From Hydrogenophaga aromaticivorans (lineage in GTDB: Bacteria; Pseudomonadota; Gammaproteobacteria; Burkholderiales; Burkholderiaceae_C), in the NCBI RefSeq assembly GCF_013387465.1, contig NZ_VYGV01000028.1, positions 248,001 to 312,000 of the forward strand: DNA of 64,000 nucleotides. Reading direction: 5' to 3'. Shown here piece after piece: positions 1 to 12,356 of this stretch. How positions within the stretch are numbered: the first letter of the stretch is position 1; each line of letters opens with the position of its first letter. The notes beneath the pieces were generated by a model, which was not told the origin of the DNA, did no database searches, and saw nothing but the letters and a program-made list of their open reading frames with translations. Position numbers and translations under genes: made by a program.

Positions 1-80
1 CTGCTGCTGCCGACGCCACCAAGGACGCCGCTGCCGCTGCCGCCGACGCCGCCAAGGCCGCAGTCAAGCCAGCTCAGTAA
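1..80 (+). CDS. C-terminal tail of an Ala/Lys/Asp-rich protein (5' end outside window)
   Basis: An open frame enters from the left edge (codons in phase with base 3) and ends at a TAA at 78-80. The visible 25 residues are almost only Ala, Asp and Lys, with a short Val-Lys-Pro-Ala-Gln end. Such tails occur on small envelope or DNA-binding proteins, but nothing here identifies the family. It is followed 25 bases later by a strong hairpin terminator, which supports a genuine gene end. Confidence 0.5.
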   Translation, partial: AAADATKDAAAAAADAAKAAVKPAQ

Positions 81-104
81 TTGGATCGGGTTTTGCCCGT
101 CCAG

Positions 105-133
105 AAAAAAAGCCGCCCTCGGGCGGCTTTTTC
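105..133. terminator. Rho-independent terminator, probably bidirectional
   Basis: Perfect 7-bp stem GCCGCCC/GGGCGGC with a TC loop, flanked by seven A on the left and six T on the right. It can therefore end transcription from the plus-strand gene ending at base 80 and from the minus-strand dapA-bamC unit ending at 169. Confidence 0.85.
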
Positions 134-168
134 GTGGGTGCCTCCCATCCGGGCCGGCACAGGGTGGC

Positions 169-1308
169 TTATTTGAGATCGTCGGCGAGCAGTTGAACGA
201 TGCGCTGGGCGGTGGCCGATGATTCAGGCTGCCCCTGTTCGTTGAGCACCGAGACCGTGCTGCTGTTGCCAGTGCTCTGGACCTTCACCCGGTATTTGGC
301 GGGCCTGACCTGGGGGGCTGAGCTGGAGAAGAGACGGCCGAAGAAGCCAGGCTTCTGGGCGTCGGCCGCCGTTGTGGGCACGTAGCGCACGAAATAGACA
401 CCCTGGGTGCGATCGCGGTCTTCGACGGTGAAGCCCGTGCGGTCCAGCGTCAGGCCGACACGGCGCCAGGCGCGGTCAAAGTCGTCATCGAGCTGGACCA
501 CGGGCTGCTGGCCCAGCAGGGTCACCTTGGCGGCGGCCTGCGCGGGCGTTGCGGCCGCCACGGCCTGGGCCTGCGCCTCGCTCACGCCAAGCTTGACCAT
601 CAGGCGGCGCAGGAACTCGGTCTCCAGCTCCGGGTCGGAAGGCCGGGGCTGCCATATGGTCTGGTCTTTCTGGCTGCTGGTGTAGACCTCGGCCATGCCG
701 CGGTGGCTGATGAAGATTTCGGTGCCGCCAGCGGCGTTGCGTTCGAGGCGGGTGCGGAACTTGTCGCGTTCGCCGGTGGAGTAGAGGTTGTCAAAAACCT
801 TGCCGATGGTCGAACGGATGAAGTCCTGTGGAATCTTGGCGCGGTTTTCGGCCCAGTCGGTTTCCATGATGCCCAGTTTTTCCTGGTCCAGTTCCAGCAC
901 GAAGCCGTTTTCCTTCCAGAAGTCGCCGACCGGCGTCCACAGCTGTTCGGCCGGGCGGTTCACCACCAGCCAGCGCTGGTTGCCCGCACGTTCGATGCGC
1001 ACATCGCCCACCGAAGACACCGCCGTGATGCCGGGCGTGACCGCCGCCTGGGCCGCCTGCTGGCCACTGGCGGTGACCGCAGTGCCCGGCACGTTGTAGC
1101 GCGAGTCACGGCTGAGCTGTGTCAGATCGGGTGGCACGTCCAGCGTGCTGCCGCGCTGGGCGCTCTTGTAGTCGATCTTGTCTTCCTGCAGCATGGTGCA
1201 GCCGCTCGCCAGCATGGCGGCCACGGCGATCACACCAATGCGCCCCAGAGGTCGCGAAGCGCGTTGTGTTGCCGTGAGGGACGTCGGGCAGTTTGAAGTG
1301 ACTTGCAT
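169..1308 (-). CDS. bamC: Outer membrane protein assembly factor BamC (lipoprotein)
   Basis: Accessory lipoprotein of the BAM complex, which inserts beta-barrel proteins into the outer membrane. The 379-residue product has an N-terminal signal with a lipobox (LASGC, Cys37), then the conserved unstructured BamD-binding segment (YKSAQRG...LDVPPDLTQL), then two NlpB-type domains (about residues 100-220 and 260-375). It lies 47 bases downstream of dapA on the same strand, the classical dapA-bamC (dapA-nlpB) order, so the two are probably co-transcribed. It is slightly longer than the E. coli protein (344 residues). The ATG at 1308 was chosen because it yields a complete signal peptide. Confidence 0.93.
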   Translation of the reverse strand: MQVTSNCPTSLTATQRASRPLGRIGVIAVAAMLASGCTMLQEDKIDYKSAQRGSTLDVPPDLTQLSRDSRYNVPGTAVTASGQQAAQAAVTPGITAVSSVGDVRIERAGNQRWLVVNRPAEQLWTPVGDFWKENGFVLELDQEKLGIMETDWAENRAKIPQDFIRSTIGKVFDNLYSTGERDKFRTRLERNAAGGTEIFISHRGMAEVYTSSQKDQTIWQPRPSDPELETEFLRRLMVKLGVSEAQAQAVAAATPAQAAAKVTLLGQQPVVQLDDDFDRAWRRVGLTLDRTGFTVEDRDRTQGVYFVRYVPTTAADAQKPGFFGRLFSSSAPQVRPAKYRVKVQSTGNSSTVSVLNEQGQPESSATAQRIVQLLADDLK

Positions 1309-1355
1309 GAGCAGACTCGGGTTCGGGAAAAAAGGGGGAGGTCAGGCGACCAGGT

Positions 1356-2243
<888 letters not shown>

Positions 2244-2326
2244 AAGCTGGTTGCTCAAGAGGTGGGCGCCGGCCGTGCGAGCCCTCCCGGGGAGGCTGTC
2301 GTCAGCGGACGCGCGAATCTGACATT

Positions 2327-2881
2327 CTACCCAGTGGCATCCAGCGGATACCGCGCGGGCAGGGCGGATGTATCCGGGGGTTTTCGCACCGCCGCGATGC
2401 GTTGCACAAAGCGCTCGGGCCGGTCGGTGAAGCCGTCTTCAAACGCCACCACGTGCAAGCCGGCCGCGACCTGCAGCAGCTCGCCGGGTCGCAGCAGGAA
2501 GTCGGGCCGTGAGGGCTTGCCCACGGTTTCATTGCCGGCGGCGAAGGTCTCGTAGATCAGCACGCCACCGGTCGCCACGCTGGCCACGATCTGCGGCAGC
2601 AGCGGGCGCCAGAGGTAGTTCGTGATCACCACGGTGTCAAATGTCTCGCCGGCAAAGGGCCAGGGGCCGTTTTCGATGTCGGCCAGCACGGCCCGGCCCA
2701 GCCCGGACACCGCATCGATGGCTTCTGGCGAGCGGTCCACACCCGTCACCGGATGGCCGCGCTGCGCGAACCAGCGCAGGTGGCGGCCATGACCGCAGGC
2801 CACATCCAGTACCGAGCCGTTCGCGGGGACCAGGTGCGACCAGCGCTGGACCCAGGCCGAAGGCGATTCGGTGCCGTGCAT
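2327..2881 (-). CDS. Class I SAM-dependent methyltransferase
   Basis: A short (184-residue) methyltransferase with the SAM-binding glycine-rich motif VLDVACGHGRHLRWFA (about residues 24-39) followed by the acidic end of strand 2 (VTGVDRS) and motif IV (FDTVVITNYLWRPLL). No extra substrate domain is visible, so the substrate cannot be predicted. It resembles the small tellurite-resistance/UbiE-like group in general layout. Its ATG overlaps the TGA of the upstream mini-protein (ATGA), so it is the last cistron of a three-gene translationally coupled chain with an MFS transporter. Confidence 0.8.
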   Translation of the reverse strand: MHGTESPSAWVQRWSHLVPANGSVLDVACGHGRHLRWFAQRGHPVTGVDRSPEAIDAVSGLGRAVLADIENGPWPFAGETFDTVVITNYLWRPLLPQIVASVATGGVLIYETFAAGNETVGKPSRPDFLLRPGELLQVAAGLHVVAFEDGFTDRPERFVQRIAAVRKPPDTSALPARYPLDATG

Positions 2882-3009
2882 CAGAAACAGCTCCAGAGCT
2901 GGTCGGCGAGATTCACGAGGAAGTCGGGCCGGTTGTAGAGCGCCAGCGTGCCCAGCAGGGCCAACCCCACGACCGTCCAGACCAGCGCCTTGACGGCCAA
3001 AGGCTTCAT
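2881..3009 (-). CDS. 42-residue single-span membrane mini-protein
   Basis: Small ORF: a Lys-containing start (MKPLAVKALVW), one hydrophobic span (about residues 9-24) and a polar C-terminus ending in Cys-Phe. It is supported by context. Its ATG (3009-3007) overlaps the TGA of the MFS gene and its own TGA (2883-2881) overlaps the ATG of the methyltransferase, so it exactly fills the gap between two real genes with an ATGA junction on each side. It would be inserted in the inner membrane, perhaps as a partner of the transporter. The function is unknown. Confidence 0.7.
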   Translation of the reverse strand: MKPLAVKALVWTVVGLALLGTLALYNRPDFLVNLADQLWSCF

Positions 3010-4247
3010 GCCGCCGCTCCCATGCGTTGCGGACCGCGGGTGATGGGCGATTCGCGCACCGGCAGGTTGATCAGCGCGGCGAACACGCCCAGTGCGATCG
3101 AGATGTACCAGACGATGTCGTAGCTGCCGGTCTGGTCGTACAGCACGCCGCCCAGCCACACGCCCATGAAGCTGCCGATCTGGTGGCTGAAGAACACGAA
3201 GCCACCCAGCATGGACAAATGCGCCACGCCAAAGATCTGCGCCACCACCGCGTTGGTCGGCGGCACGGTGGACAGCCACAGCACGCCCATTACAGCCGCG
3301 AACACGTATACGCTGGCTGGCGACAACGGCACGATCAGGAACACGCTGATCGCCACCGCACGCGCGATGTAGATGAACGAAAGGATGTAGCGCTTGGGGA
3401 AACGCTGGCCCAGCGCGCCCGCGGCGTAGGTGCCGATCACGTTGAACAGGCCAATGAGCGCCAGCGCATAGCTGGCCACCTGGGGCGAAAGCCCGTTGTC
3501 TTTCAGGTAGCTCGGCATGTGCACGCCGATGAACACCACCTGGAAACCACACACGAAATACCCCGCCATCAGCAGCTGGAAGCTGCGGTACCTGAAGGCC
3601 TCGCGCAGCGCCTGCACGATGGTCTGGTCCCGCTTGGGCGCCATGCCGCCCACAAACCCCGGCTCGCGCAGGAACAGCGCCAGCGGCATGATCAGCAGCA
3701 CCGCAGCGCCGAGGATCAGCAGTGCTTCCTGCCAGCCGAACGCGCTGATGAGCCAGCCCTCAATGGGCACCATCAGGAACTGGCCGAACGAGCCGGCCGC
3801 GGCCGCCACACCCATGGCCCAGGAGCGTTTCTCGGCCGGTATCTGCCGCCCGATCACGCCGTAGATCACGGCGTAGGTGGTGCCGGCCTGGGCCGCGCCA
3901 ATCAGCACACCCGCGGTCAGCGCAAAGGTGAGCGGTGTTGGCGAGAGCGCCATGCCGGCCAGCCCCAGCGCGTAGAGCACGGCGCCCCCCAGCAGCACGC
4001 GGAAGGCGCCAAACCGGTCGGCCGCCATGCCGGCAAAGATGCCGAACAGGCCCCAGGAGAGGTTCTGGATGGCCAGTGCGAAAGCGAAATTCTCGCGCGT
4101 CCAGCCCTGATCCTGGGTGATGGGCTGCAGCCACAGGCCAAATCCGTGGCGCACACCCATGGAGAGGGTGACGATGGCGGCGCCGCAGGCCAGCACCTGG
4201 AACGCGGAGAGACGGGGGGCAGGCGCTGTGGCCAGTGGCGAAGTCAT
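3006..4247 (-). CDS. MFS transporter
   Basis: 413-residue major facilitator superfamily permease with twelve predicted spans. The loop after helix 2 carries a motif-A-like sequence (GMAADRFGAFRVLLG), and helix 4 has the GxxxG-rich GAAQAGTTYAVIYGVIG. The sequence style is that of the oxalate/monocarboxylate group, but the substrate is not determinable. It heads a chain with the mini-protein and methyltransferase, both overlapping by four bases, which suggests a common function. It is divergent from parE across 166 bases. Confidence 0.85.
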   Translation of the reverse strand: MTSPLATAPAPRLSAFQVLACGAAIVTLSMGVRHGFGLWLQPITQDQGWTRENFAFALAIQNLSWGLFGIFAGMAADRFGAFRVLLGGAVLYALGLAGMALSPTPLTFALTAGVLIGAAQAGTTYAVIYGVIGRQIPAEKRSWAMGVAAAAGSFGQFLMVPIEGWLISAFGWQEALLILGAAVLLIMPLALFLREPGFVGGMAPKRDQTIVQALREAFRYRSFQLLMAGYFVCGFQVVFIGVHMPSYLKDNGLSPQVASYALALIGLFNVIGTYAAGALGQRFPKRYILSFIYIARAVAISVFLIVPLSPASVYVFAAVMGVLWLSTVPPTNAVVAQIFGVAHLSMLGGFVFFSHQIGSFMGVWLGGVLYDQTGSYDIVWYISIALGVFAALINLPVRESPITRGPQRMGAAA

Positions 4248-4399
4248 CCCGAGACTGTAGCGAATCCGGGCATTCGCCGGGTGTCGCAGCGGTGCGTGGG
4301 GTCATGAAATCGGTGGCCGCCATTGATGCGCAGCTCGAATCGGTTGAGATGCCGGGTGTTTCCTATGTATTTGCATCCAGTGGTTTGGCGCGGGATGCT

Positions 4400-4405
4400 T
4401 ACAAT
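4400..4405 (+). promoter_or_regulatory. -10 element (TACAAT) of a probably leaderless parE transcript
   Basis: TACAAT ends eight bases before the parE ATG, placing the expected transcription start at or within two bases of the start codon. There is no purine-rich ribosome-binding site between. No convincing -35 hexamer lies at 16-18 bases; TTGCAT at 4371 is 23 bases away. Confidence 0.5.
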
Positions 4406-4413
4406 CCGCACCC

Positions 4414-6380
<1,967 letters not shown>

Positions 6381-6384
<4 letters not shown>

Positions 6385-7136
6385 AGCACACGGCGCGCCG
6401 CTGGCTGCAGGGCACCGCCGTCGCGCTGGTGCTCTCGCTGTCCGCGCCCGCCTGGGCCGAGATCTGGGGTTTTGTAGACAAGCGCGGCGTGTCGCACTTT
6501 GCCGACCACCAGGTCGATCGCCGCTACGAACTGTTTTACCGCGGTGGCCAGCGCGCGGCCAGGAAGCCGCCAGGCATGGCGCCGGGTGCGGCCTACGCAC
6601 CGCAGCTGCAGGCCCGGTTCGCGGTGTCCACCTCGTACAAAGCCGTGCGCCACCTGATCCGCGAAGCCGCCACCGCTTACGGACTCGAATACGAGTTGCT
6701 CAAGGCCGTGATCGCCACCGAGTCGGGCTTCAATGCCCACGCGGTCAGCCCCAAGGGCGCGGTCGGTCTGATGCAGCTCATGCCCGACACCGCCAGGCGC
6801 TTCGGCGTCAAGGCAGATACCCATCAAACCCTGCAGGAGCGGCTCACCGATCCGCGCACCAACATCCTCGCCGGCGCCAGCTACCTGGCGTGGCTGCTCA
6901 AGTACTTCGATGGCGAAACCGAACTCGCGCTCGCCGCCTACAACGCGGGCGAGGGCGCGGTGATGCGCGCCGGCCGGCGCATCCCCAACTACCGCGAAAC
7001 CCGCGACTACGTGCGCAAGGTGACGCAACTGCACCAGAACCTCCTGCCGCCGCGCACCTTGTCGCGCCAGCGAACGACCACCTCTTCTACCGGCAACATG
7101 CCGGGGCAGGGCGCTTTGCCCACAGCCAAACTCTGA
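6381..7136 (+). CDS. Lytic transglycosylase (SLT domain), periplasmic
   Basis: Cleaves the MurNAc-GlcNAc bond of peptidoglycan. The 251-residue protein begins with a signal peptide (to about residue 26, ...APAWA), then a short DUF4124-like stretch (IWGFVDKRGVSHFADH), then a C-terminal goose-type lysozyme fold. In that fold the catalytic Glu lies in IATESGF, followed by GAVGLMQLMPDTA and the AYNAGEGAV motif. The GTG start at 6381 overlaps the parE stop (GTGA), so it is translationally coupled to parE and lies between the two topoisomerase IV genes, 18 bases before parC. Confidence 0.9.
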
Positions 7137-7154
7137 ATCTGAACCCGCCTCTTC

Positions 7155-9499
<2,345 letters not shown>

Positions 9500-9500
<1 letters not shown>

Positions 9501-9679
9501 TGGAGCTCAGCGTCTCCGGGGTGGTGGTGGCCGTGGTCGGCTTCGCCATCGCTTTCGGCATCTCCCGGGCCATGGCGGCGGTGCTGAGAAAGCGCCGCCA
9601 GGCCCGCGGTGAGGCCGCGGCACAGGCCTCGCAAAGCCGTCAGGTGCGGCGGGCGCAGGCACGCAAGAACCAGCGCTGA
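9500..9679 (+). CDS. 59-residue membrane protein with basic tail
   Basis: The ATG overlaps the last base of the parC TGA, indicating coupled translation. The product has one hydrophobic span (SVSGVVVAVVGFAIAFGIS, about residues 4-22) followed by a strongly basic, Ala/Gln/Arg-rich cytoplasmic tail. No known family was recognised. Codon usage is like its neighbours, and its position fits an operon member rather than a chance ORF. Confidence 0.6.
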
Positions 9680-9705
9680 CTTGTCCCCGCCGAACGGCCG
9701 CTCAG

Positions 9706-10998
9706 ATGAAAGCTTCCACCATGCACAGCCAGCGCCCCTTCGGTCCCCACCTCAAAGGTTTCCCCACCGGCCAGGAGCCGATCCCGCGCGAACAGATCGC
9801 CCAACAGGACTGGCGGCTTCTGCGCGGTGACCTGGCCCTGCCGCTGGCGGTGATCAAACAGAGCGCCTTGCGGCACAACCTGCACTGGATGCGCGACTTC
9901 TGCGCGCAGCGCGGCCTGTCCATCGCGCCGCACGGCAAGACCAGCATGTCGCCCGAGCTCTGGCAGATGCAGCTGGACGCGGGCGCCTGGGGCATCAGCT
10001 TCGCCACCGTGTTCCAGGCGGCGGTGGGTGCGCGGCACGGTGTGCCGGTGCTGCTGATCGCGAACCAGGTGATCCAGCGCGCGGAGCTGGACGCGCTGGC
10101 GCTGCTGTACGCCGAGCAGCCTGCGCTGCGTTCGATGTTCCTCGTGGACGCCACCGGGCAGGTGGACGCCATCGAAGCATGGGCCACGGCGCGTGGTTTC
10201 CAGGGCCGGTTCGAGGTGCTGCTGGAGCTGGGCATCGCTGGCCAGCGCAGCGGCTGCCGCACGGCTGACGAAGCCCGGCAGATCGCGCAGCGCATCGCTG
10301 CCAGCCCGGTGCTCCGGCTCGCCGGCATCGAGTGCTACGAAGGCACCACCGCGACCTGCGACCACACCCGGGACCGCACCACTGTGCACGACTTGATGGA
10401 CCGGGTGGACGCCGTCGCCCGCGAAGCCATCGCGCAGGGCTGGTTCGCCCATGAAGAAATCATCCTCAGCGCCGGTGGCTCCGCCATCTTCGATCTGGTG
10501 GCCGAGCGGCTCACACCCGACCTGGGCCGGCCGGTGCGTGGCGTGCTGCGTTCGGGCTGCTACCTCACACACGACCACCAGCGCTACACCCGTTACCTCT
10601 GCTGCGTGGCCGAGCGCCTGAACCTGCGGGAGACCCTGAAGCCCGCGCTGGAGGTGCTGGCCTGCGTGCAGAGCCGCCCCGAGCCCGGCCTGGCCCTGCT
10701 CAGCATGGGTCGGCGCGACGTGTCCCACGACCTTGATCTGCCCTTGCCGATCTGGCGTTCGGACGGGCAAGGTGGCGCGCCTCGCAGCGTGCCCGCCCAC
10801 TGGCGCATCGACGCCCTGAATGACCAGCACGCCTACCTGCGCTACGACGCCTCGGCCCCAGAGGAAGAATGGCCCGTGCTCGGCGAGACCGTGGCCTCCG
10901 GCATTTCGCACCCTTGCACCACGTTTGACAAATGGCGCTGGATGCCGGTGGTGGACGACGCCTACCGCGTGGTGGACGCGGTCACGACCTGGTTCTGA
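9706..10998 (+). CDS. D-serine deaminase / D-threonine aldolase-like PLP enzyme (alanine racemase fold)
   Basis: 430-residue fold-type III PLP enzyme of the DSD1/amino-acid deaminase family. The PLP lysine lies in IAPHGKTSMSPELW (about residue 73), at the end of the first barrel strand. The C-terminal metal-binding signature is GISHPCTTFDKWR. These enzymes deaminate D-serine/D-threonine or cleave D-threonine, and the sequence alone does not choose between these. A second in-frame ATG at 9721 (MHSQRPFGPH) is possible. It stands alone between the parC unit and the phasin gene. Confidence 0.8.
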   Translation: MKASTMHSQRPFGPHLKGFPTGQEPIPREQIAQQDWRLLRGDLALPLAVIKQSALRHNLHWMRDFCAQRGLSIAPHGKTSMSPELWQMQLDAGAWGISFATVFQAAVGARHGVPVLLIANQVIQRAELDALALLYAEQPALRSMFLVDATGQVDAIEAWATARGFQGRFEVLLELGIAGQRSGCRTADEARQIAQRIAASPVLRLAGIECYEGTTATCDHTRDRTTVHDLMDRVDAVAREAIAQGWFAHEEIILSAGGSAIFDLVAERLTPDLGRPVRGVLRSGCYLTHDHQRYTRYLCCVAERLNLRETLKPALEVLACVQSRPEPGLALLSMGRRDVSHDLDLPLPIWRSDGQGGAPRSVPAHWRIDALNDQHAYLRYDASAPEEEWPVLGETVASGISHPCTTFDKWRWMPVVDDAYRVVDAVTTWF

Positions 10999-11037
10999 AC
11001 ACGGGTGTTGGGCACCCCTGGTTTGGGGTACACCTCT

Positions 11038-11062
11038 AATTTTGCTGCGCTGCAGCAAAATT
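11038..11062. promoter_or_regulatory. PhaR-type operator 1 (upstream of phasin promoter)
   Basis: Perfect inverted repeat with 11-bp arms (AATTTTGCTGC / GCAGCAAAATT) and a 3-base centre. Its core CTGC-N3-GCAG is the site described for the polyhydroxyalkanoate repressor PhaR in Paracoccus. It ends two bases before the phasin -35 element. Confidence 0.7.
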
Positions 11063-11064
11063 GC

Positions 11065-11092
11065 TTGCCATATTCGGGATTACCCGTAGAAT
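11065..11092 (+). promoter_or_regulatory. Phasin promoter
   Basis: TTGCCA (11065-11070), 16-base spacer and TAGAAT (11087-11092), a good sigma-70 match. The predicted start falls near 11099, immediately before the second PhaR-like site, so repressor bound at both sites would block RNA polymerase. Confidence 0.65.
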
Positions 11093-11100
11093 CGCGTTCA

Positions 11101-11115
11101 TGCTGCACTGCAACA
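11101..11115. promoter_or_regulatory. PhaR-type operator 2 (at phasin transcription start)
   Basis: TGCTGC-ACT-GCAACA, an imperfect copy of operator 1 (one arm mismatch) with the same CTGC-N3-GCA core, placed over the expected transcription start. Confidence 0.6.
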
Positions 11116-11180
11116 TAACTCGGTGATCCGGGGCATGTCCAAGAGCGGCTCCTTCAACCCTCCACTTCAAGGAACCCGAA

Positions 11181-11723
11181 ATGAACAACCCCGCTGAACA
11201 GATCATCGCCGCCAACAAAGCCAACATGGACGCCTTCGAAGGCGCCGCCAAGAAGGCTTACGCCGGCGTGGAAAAGCTGGTCGAACTCAACATGGCTGCT
11301 TCCAAAGCCGCCTTGGGCGAGTCCTTCAACCACGCCAAGGCCGTCATGTCCGTCAAGACGCCCCAGGAATTCATGAGCCTGCAAGCCGCCTTCTTCCAGC
11401 CCCTGGCTGAAAAGTCGACCGCCTACTTCCAGCACGTGCAAAGCATTGCAACCGAAGGCAGCGAAGATTTCGCCAAGCAGTTCGAAGCCAAGGTGGCCGA
11501 AGCCCAAAAAGCGCTGGGCGCCTCCGTGGACCAGCTGGTCAAGAACGCACCGGCCGGTTCCGAAGCCGCCGTGGCTGCTTTCCAGAGCGCCTTGAGCCAG
11601 AGCCAGAAAGCTGTTGAGTCGGCCCAGGCCACGATCAAGAAAGCTTCTGCAACCGCCCAGGCCAACTTTGCCGTTGCTTCCAAGCAGGCCACCGACCTGG
11701 CCAAGAAGGCCTCCAAGGTCTGA
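11181..11723 (+). CDS. phaP: Phasin family protein
   Basis: Coats the surface of polyhydroxyalkanoate granules and controls their size. The 180-residue, Ala/Lys/Gln-rich amphipathic helical protein has the phasin N-terminal pattern (AANKANMDAFEGAAKKAYAG, then KLVELNMAASKAALGE) and a helical C-terminus ending in KKASKV. A good AAGGAA ribosome-binding site lies seven bases before the ATG. The two PhaR-like operators around the promoter imply repression when no polymer is present. PHA synthase genes are not in this window. The gene ends at a strong hairpin terminator. Confidence 0.9.
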   Translation: MNNPAEQIIAANKANMDAFEGAAKKAYAGVEKLVELNMAASKAALGESFNHAKAVMSVKTPQEFMSLQAAFFQPLAEKSTAYFQHVQSIATEGSEDFAKQFEAKVAEAQKALGASVDQLVKNAPAGSEAAVAAFQSALSQSQKAVESAQATIKKASATAQANFAVASKQATDLAKKASKV

Positions 11724-11760
11724 TTGACCCCGGCGTGAGCGGCCTTCGGGCCGTTGCTCC

Positions 11761-11794
11761 AAAAAAGAGGCTCCCGAAGGAGCCTCTTTTTTTT
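11761..11794. terminator. Rho-independent terminator between phasin and RidA genes
   Basis: Perfect inverted repeat: GAGGCTCC, CGAA loop, GGAGCCTC, flanked by six A and eight T. It serves the plus-strand phasin and, from the other side, the minus-strand RidA/Mrp region. Confidence 0.9.
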
Positions 11795-11820
11795 GTCCAT
11801 CGGAGTGACGGCTCTGAGGT

Positions 11821-12291
11821 CTACCCCAGTTCGGCAATCAGTTCGATTTCCACACAGGCACCCATCGGAATCTGCGCCACGCCAAACGCACTGCGGGCGT
11901 GGGCGCCGGCTTGCGGGCCGAAGACTTCGCCCAGCAGTTCGCTGCAGCCGTTGGTGACCAGGTGCTGCTCGGTGAAGGTGCCGGTGCTGTTGACCAGGCT
12001 CATCACTTTGACGATGCGCTTCACGTCGTCCAGCGTCTTGCCGACGGCCAGGCAGGCGGCGGCGAGTGTGCCCATGAGGTCGATGGCGATGGCGCGGGCG
12101 GCGAGCTTGCCTTCTTCGGTGGTGGTGGTCAGGCCGAGCTGGCCGACCCAGGGTTTGCCGTCTTTCTTGGCGATGTGACCGCTCAGGAAGATGAGATTGC
12201 CGGTCTGCACGAAGGGCACATAGGCGGCGGCCGGGATGGCCACGGGCGGCAGTTCGATGCCGAGTTGGGAAAGTTTGTCGTAAACGCTCAT
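11821..12291 (-). CDS. RidA family protein (YjgF/YER057c/UK114)
   Basis: 156-residue member of the reactive-intermediate deaminase superfamily, which hydrolyses enamine/imine intermediates released by PLP enzymes. Visible family features are the N-terminal strand region VPFVQTGNLIFLSGHIAK, the Gly-rich turn and the C-terminal GVAQIPMGACVEIELIAELG. The active-site Arg of true RidA (in the xRxxxG region) is not evident: the equivalent stretch reads ARSAFGVAQIP, which retains an Arg. The nearest PLP enzyme gene is the D-serine deaminase-like one at 9706, but the phasin gene separates them. Confidence 0.88.
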   Translation of the reverse strand: MSVYDKLSQLGIELPPVAIPAAAYVPFVQTGNLIFLSGHIAKKDGKPWVGQLGLTTTTEEGKLAARAIAIDLMGTLAAACLAVGKTLDDVKRIVKVMSLVNSTGTFTEQHLVTNGCSELLGEVFGPQAGAHARSAFGVAQIPMGACVEIELIAELG

Positions 12292-12356
12292 GGGGATGCT
12301 CCTGAAAGGGGTCAGGGCATTCTATCGGCGCCGTGCCACGTGGCAGGCGCTGAGCC

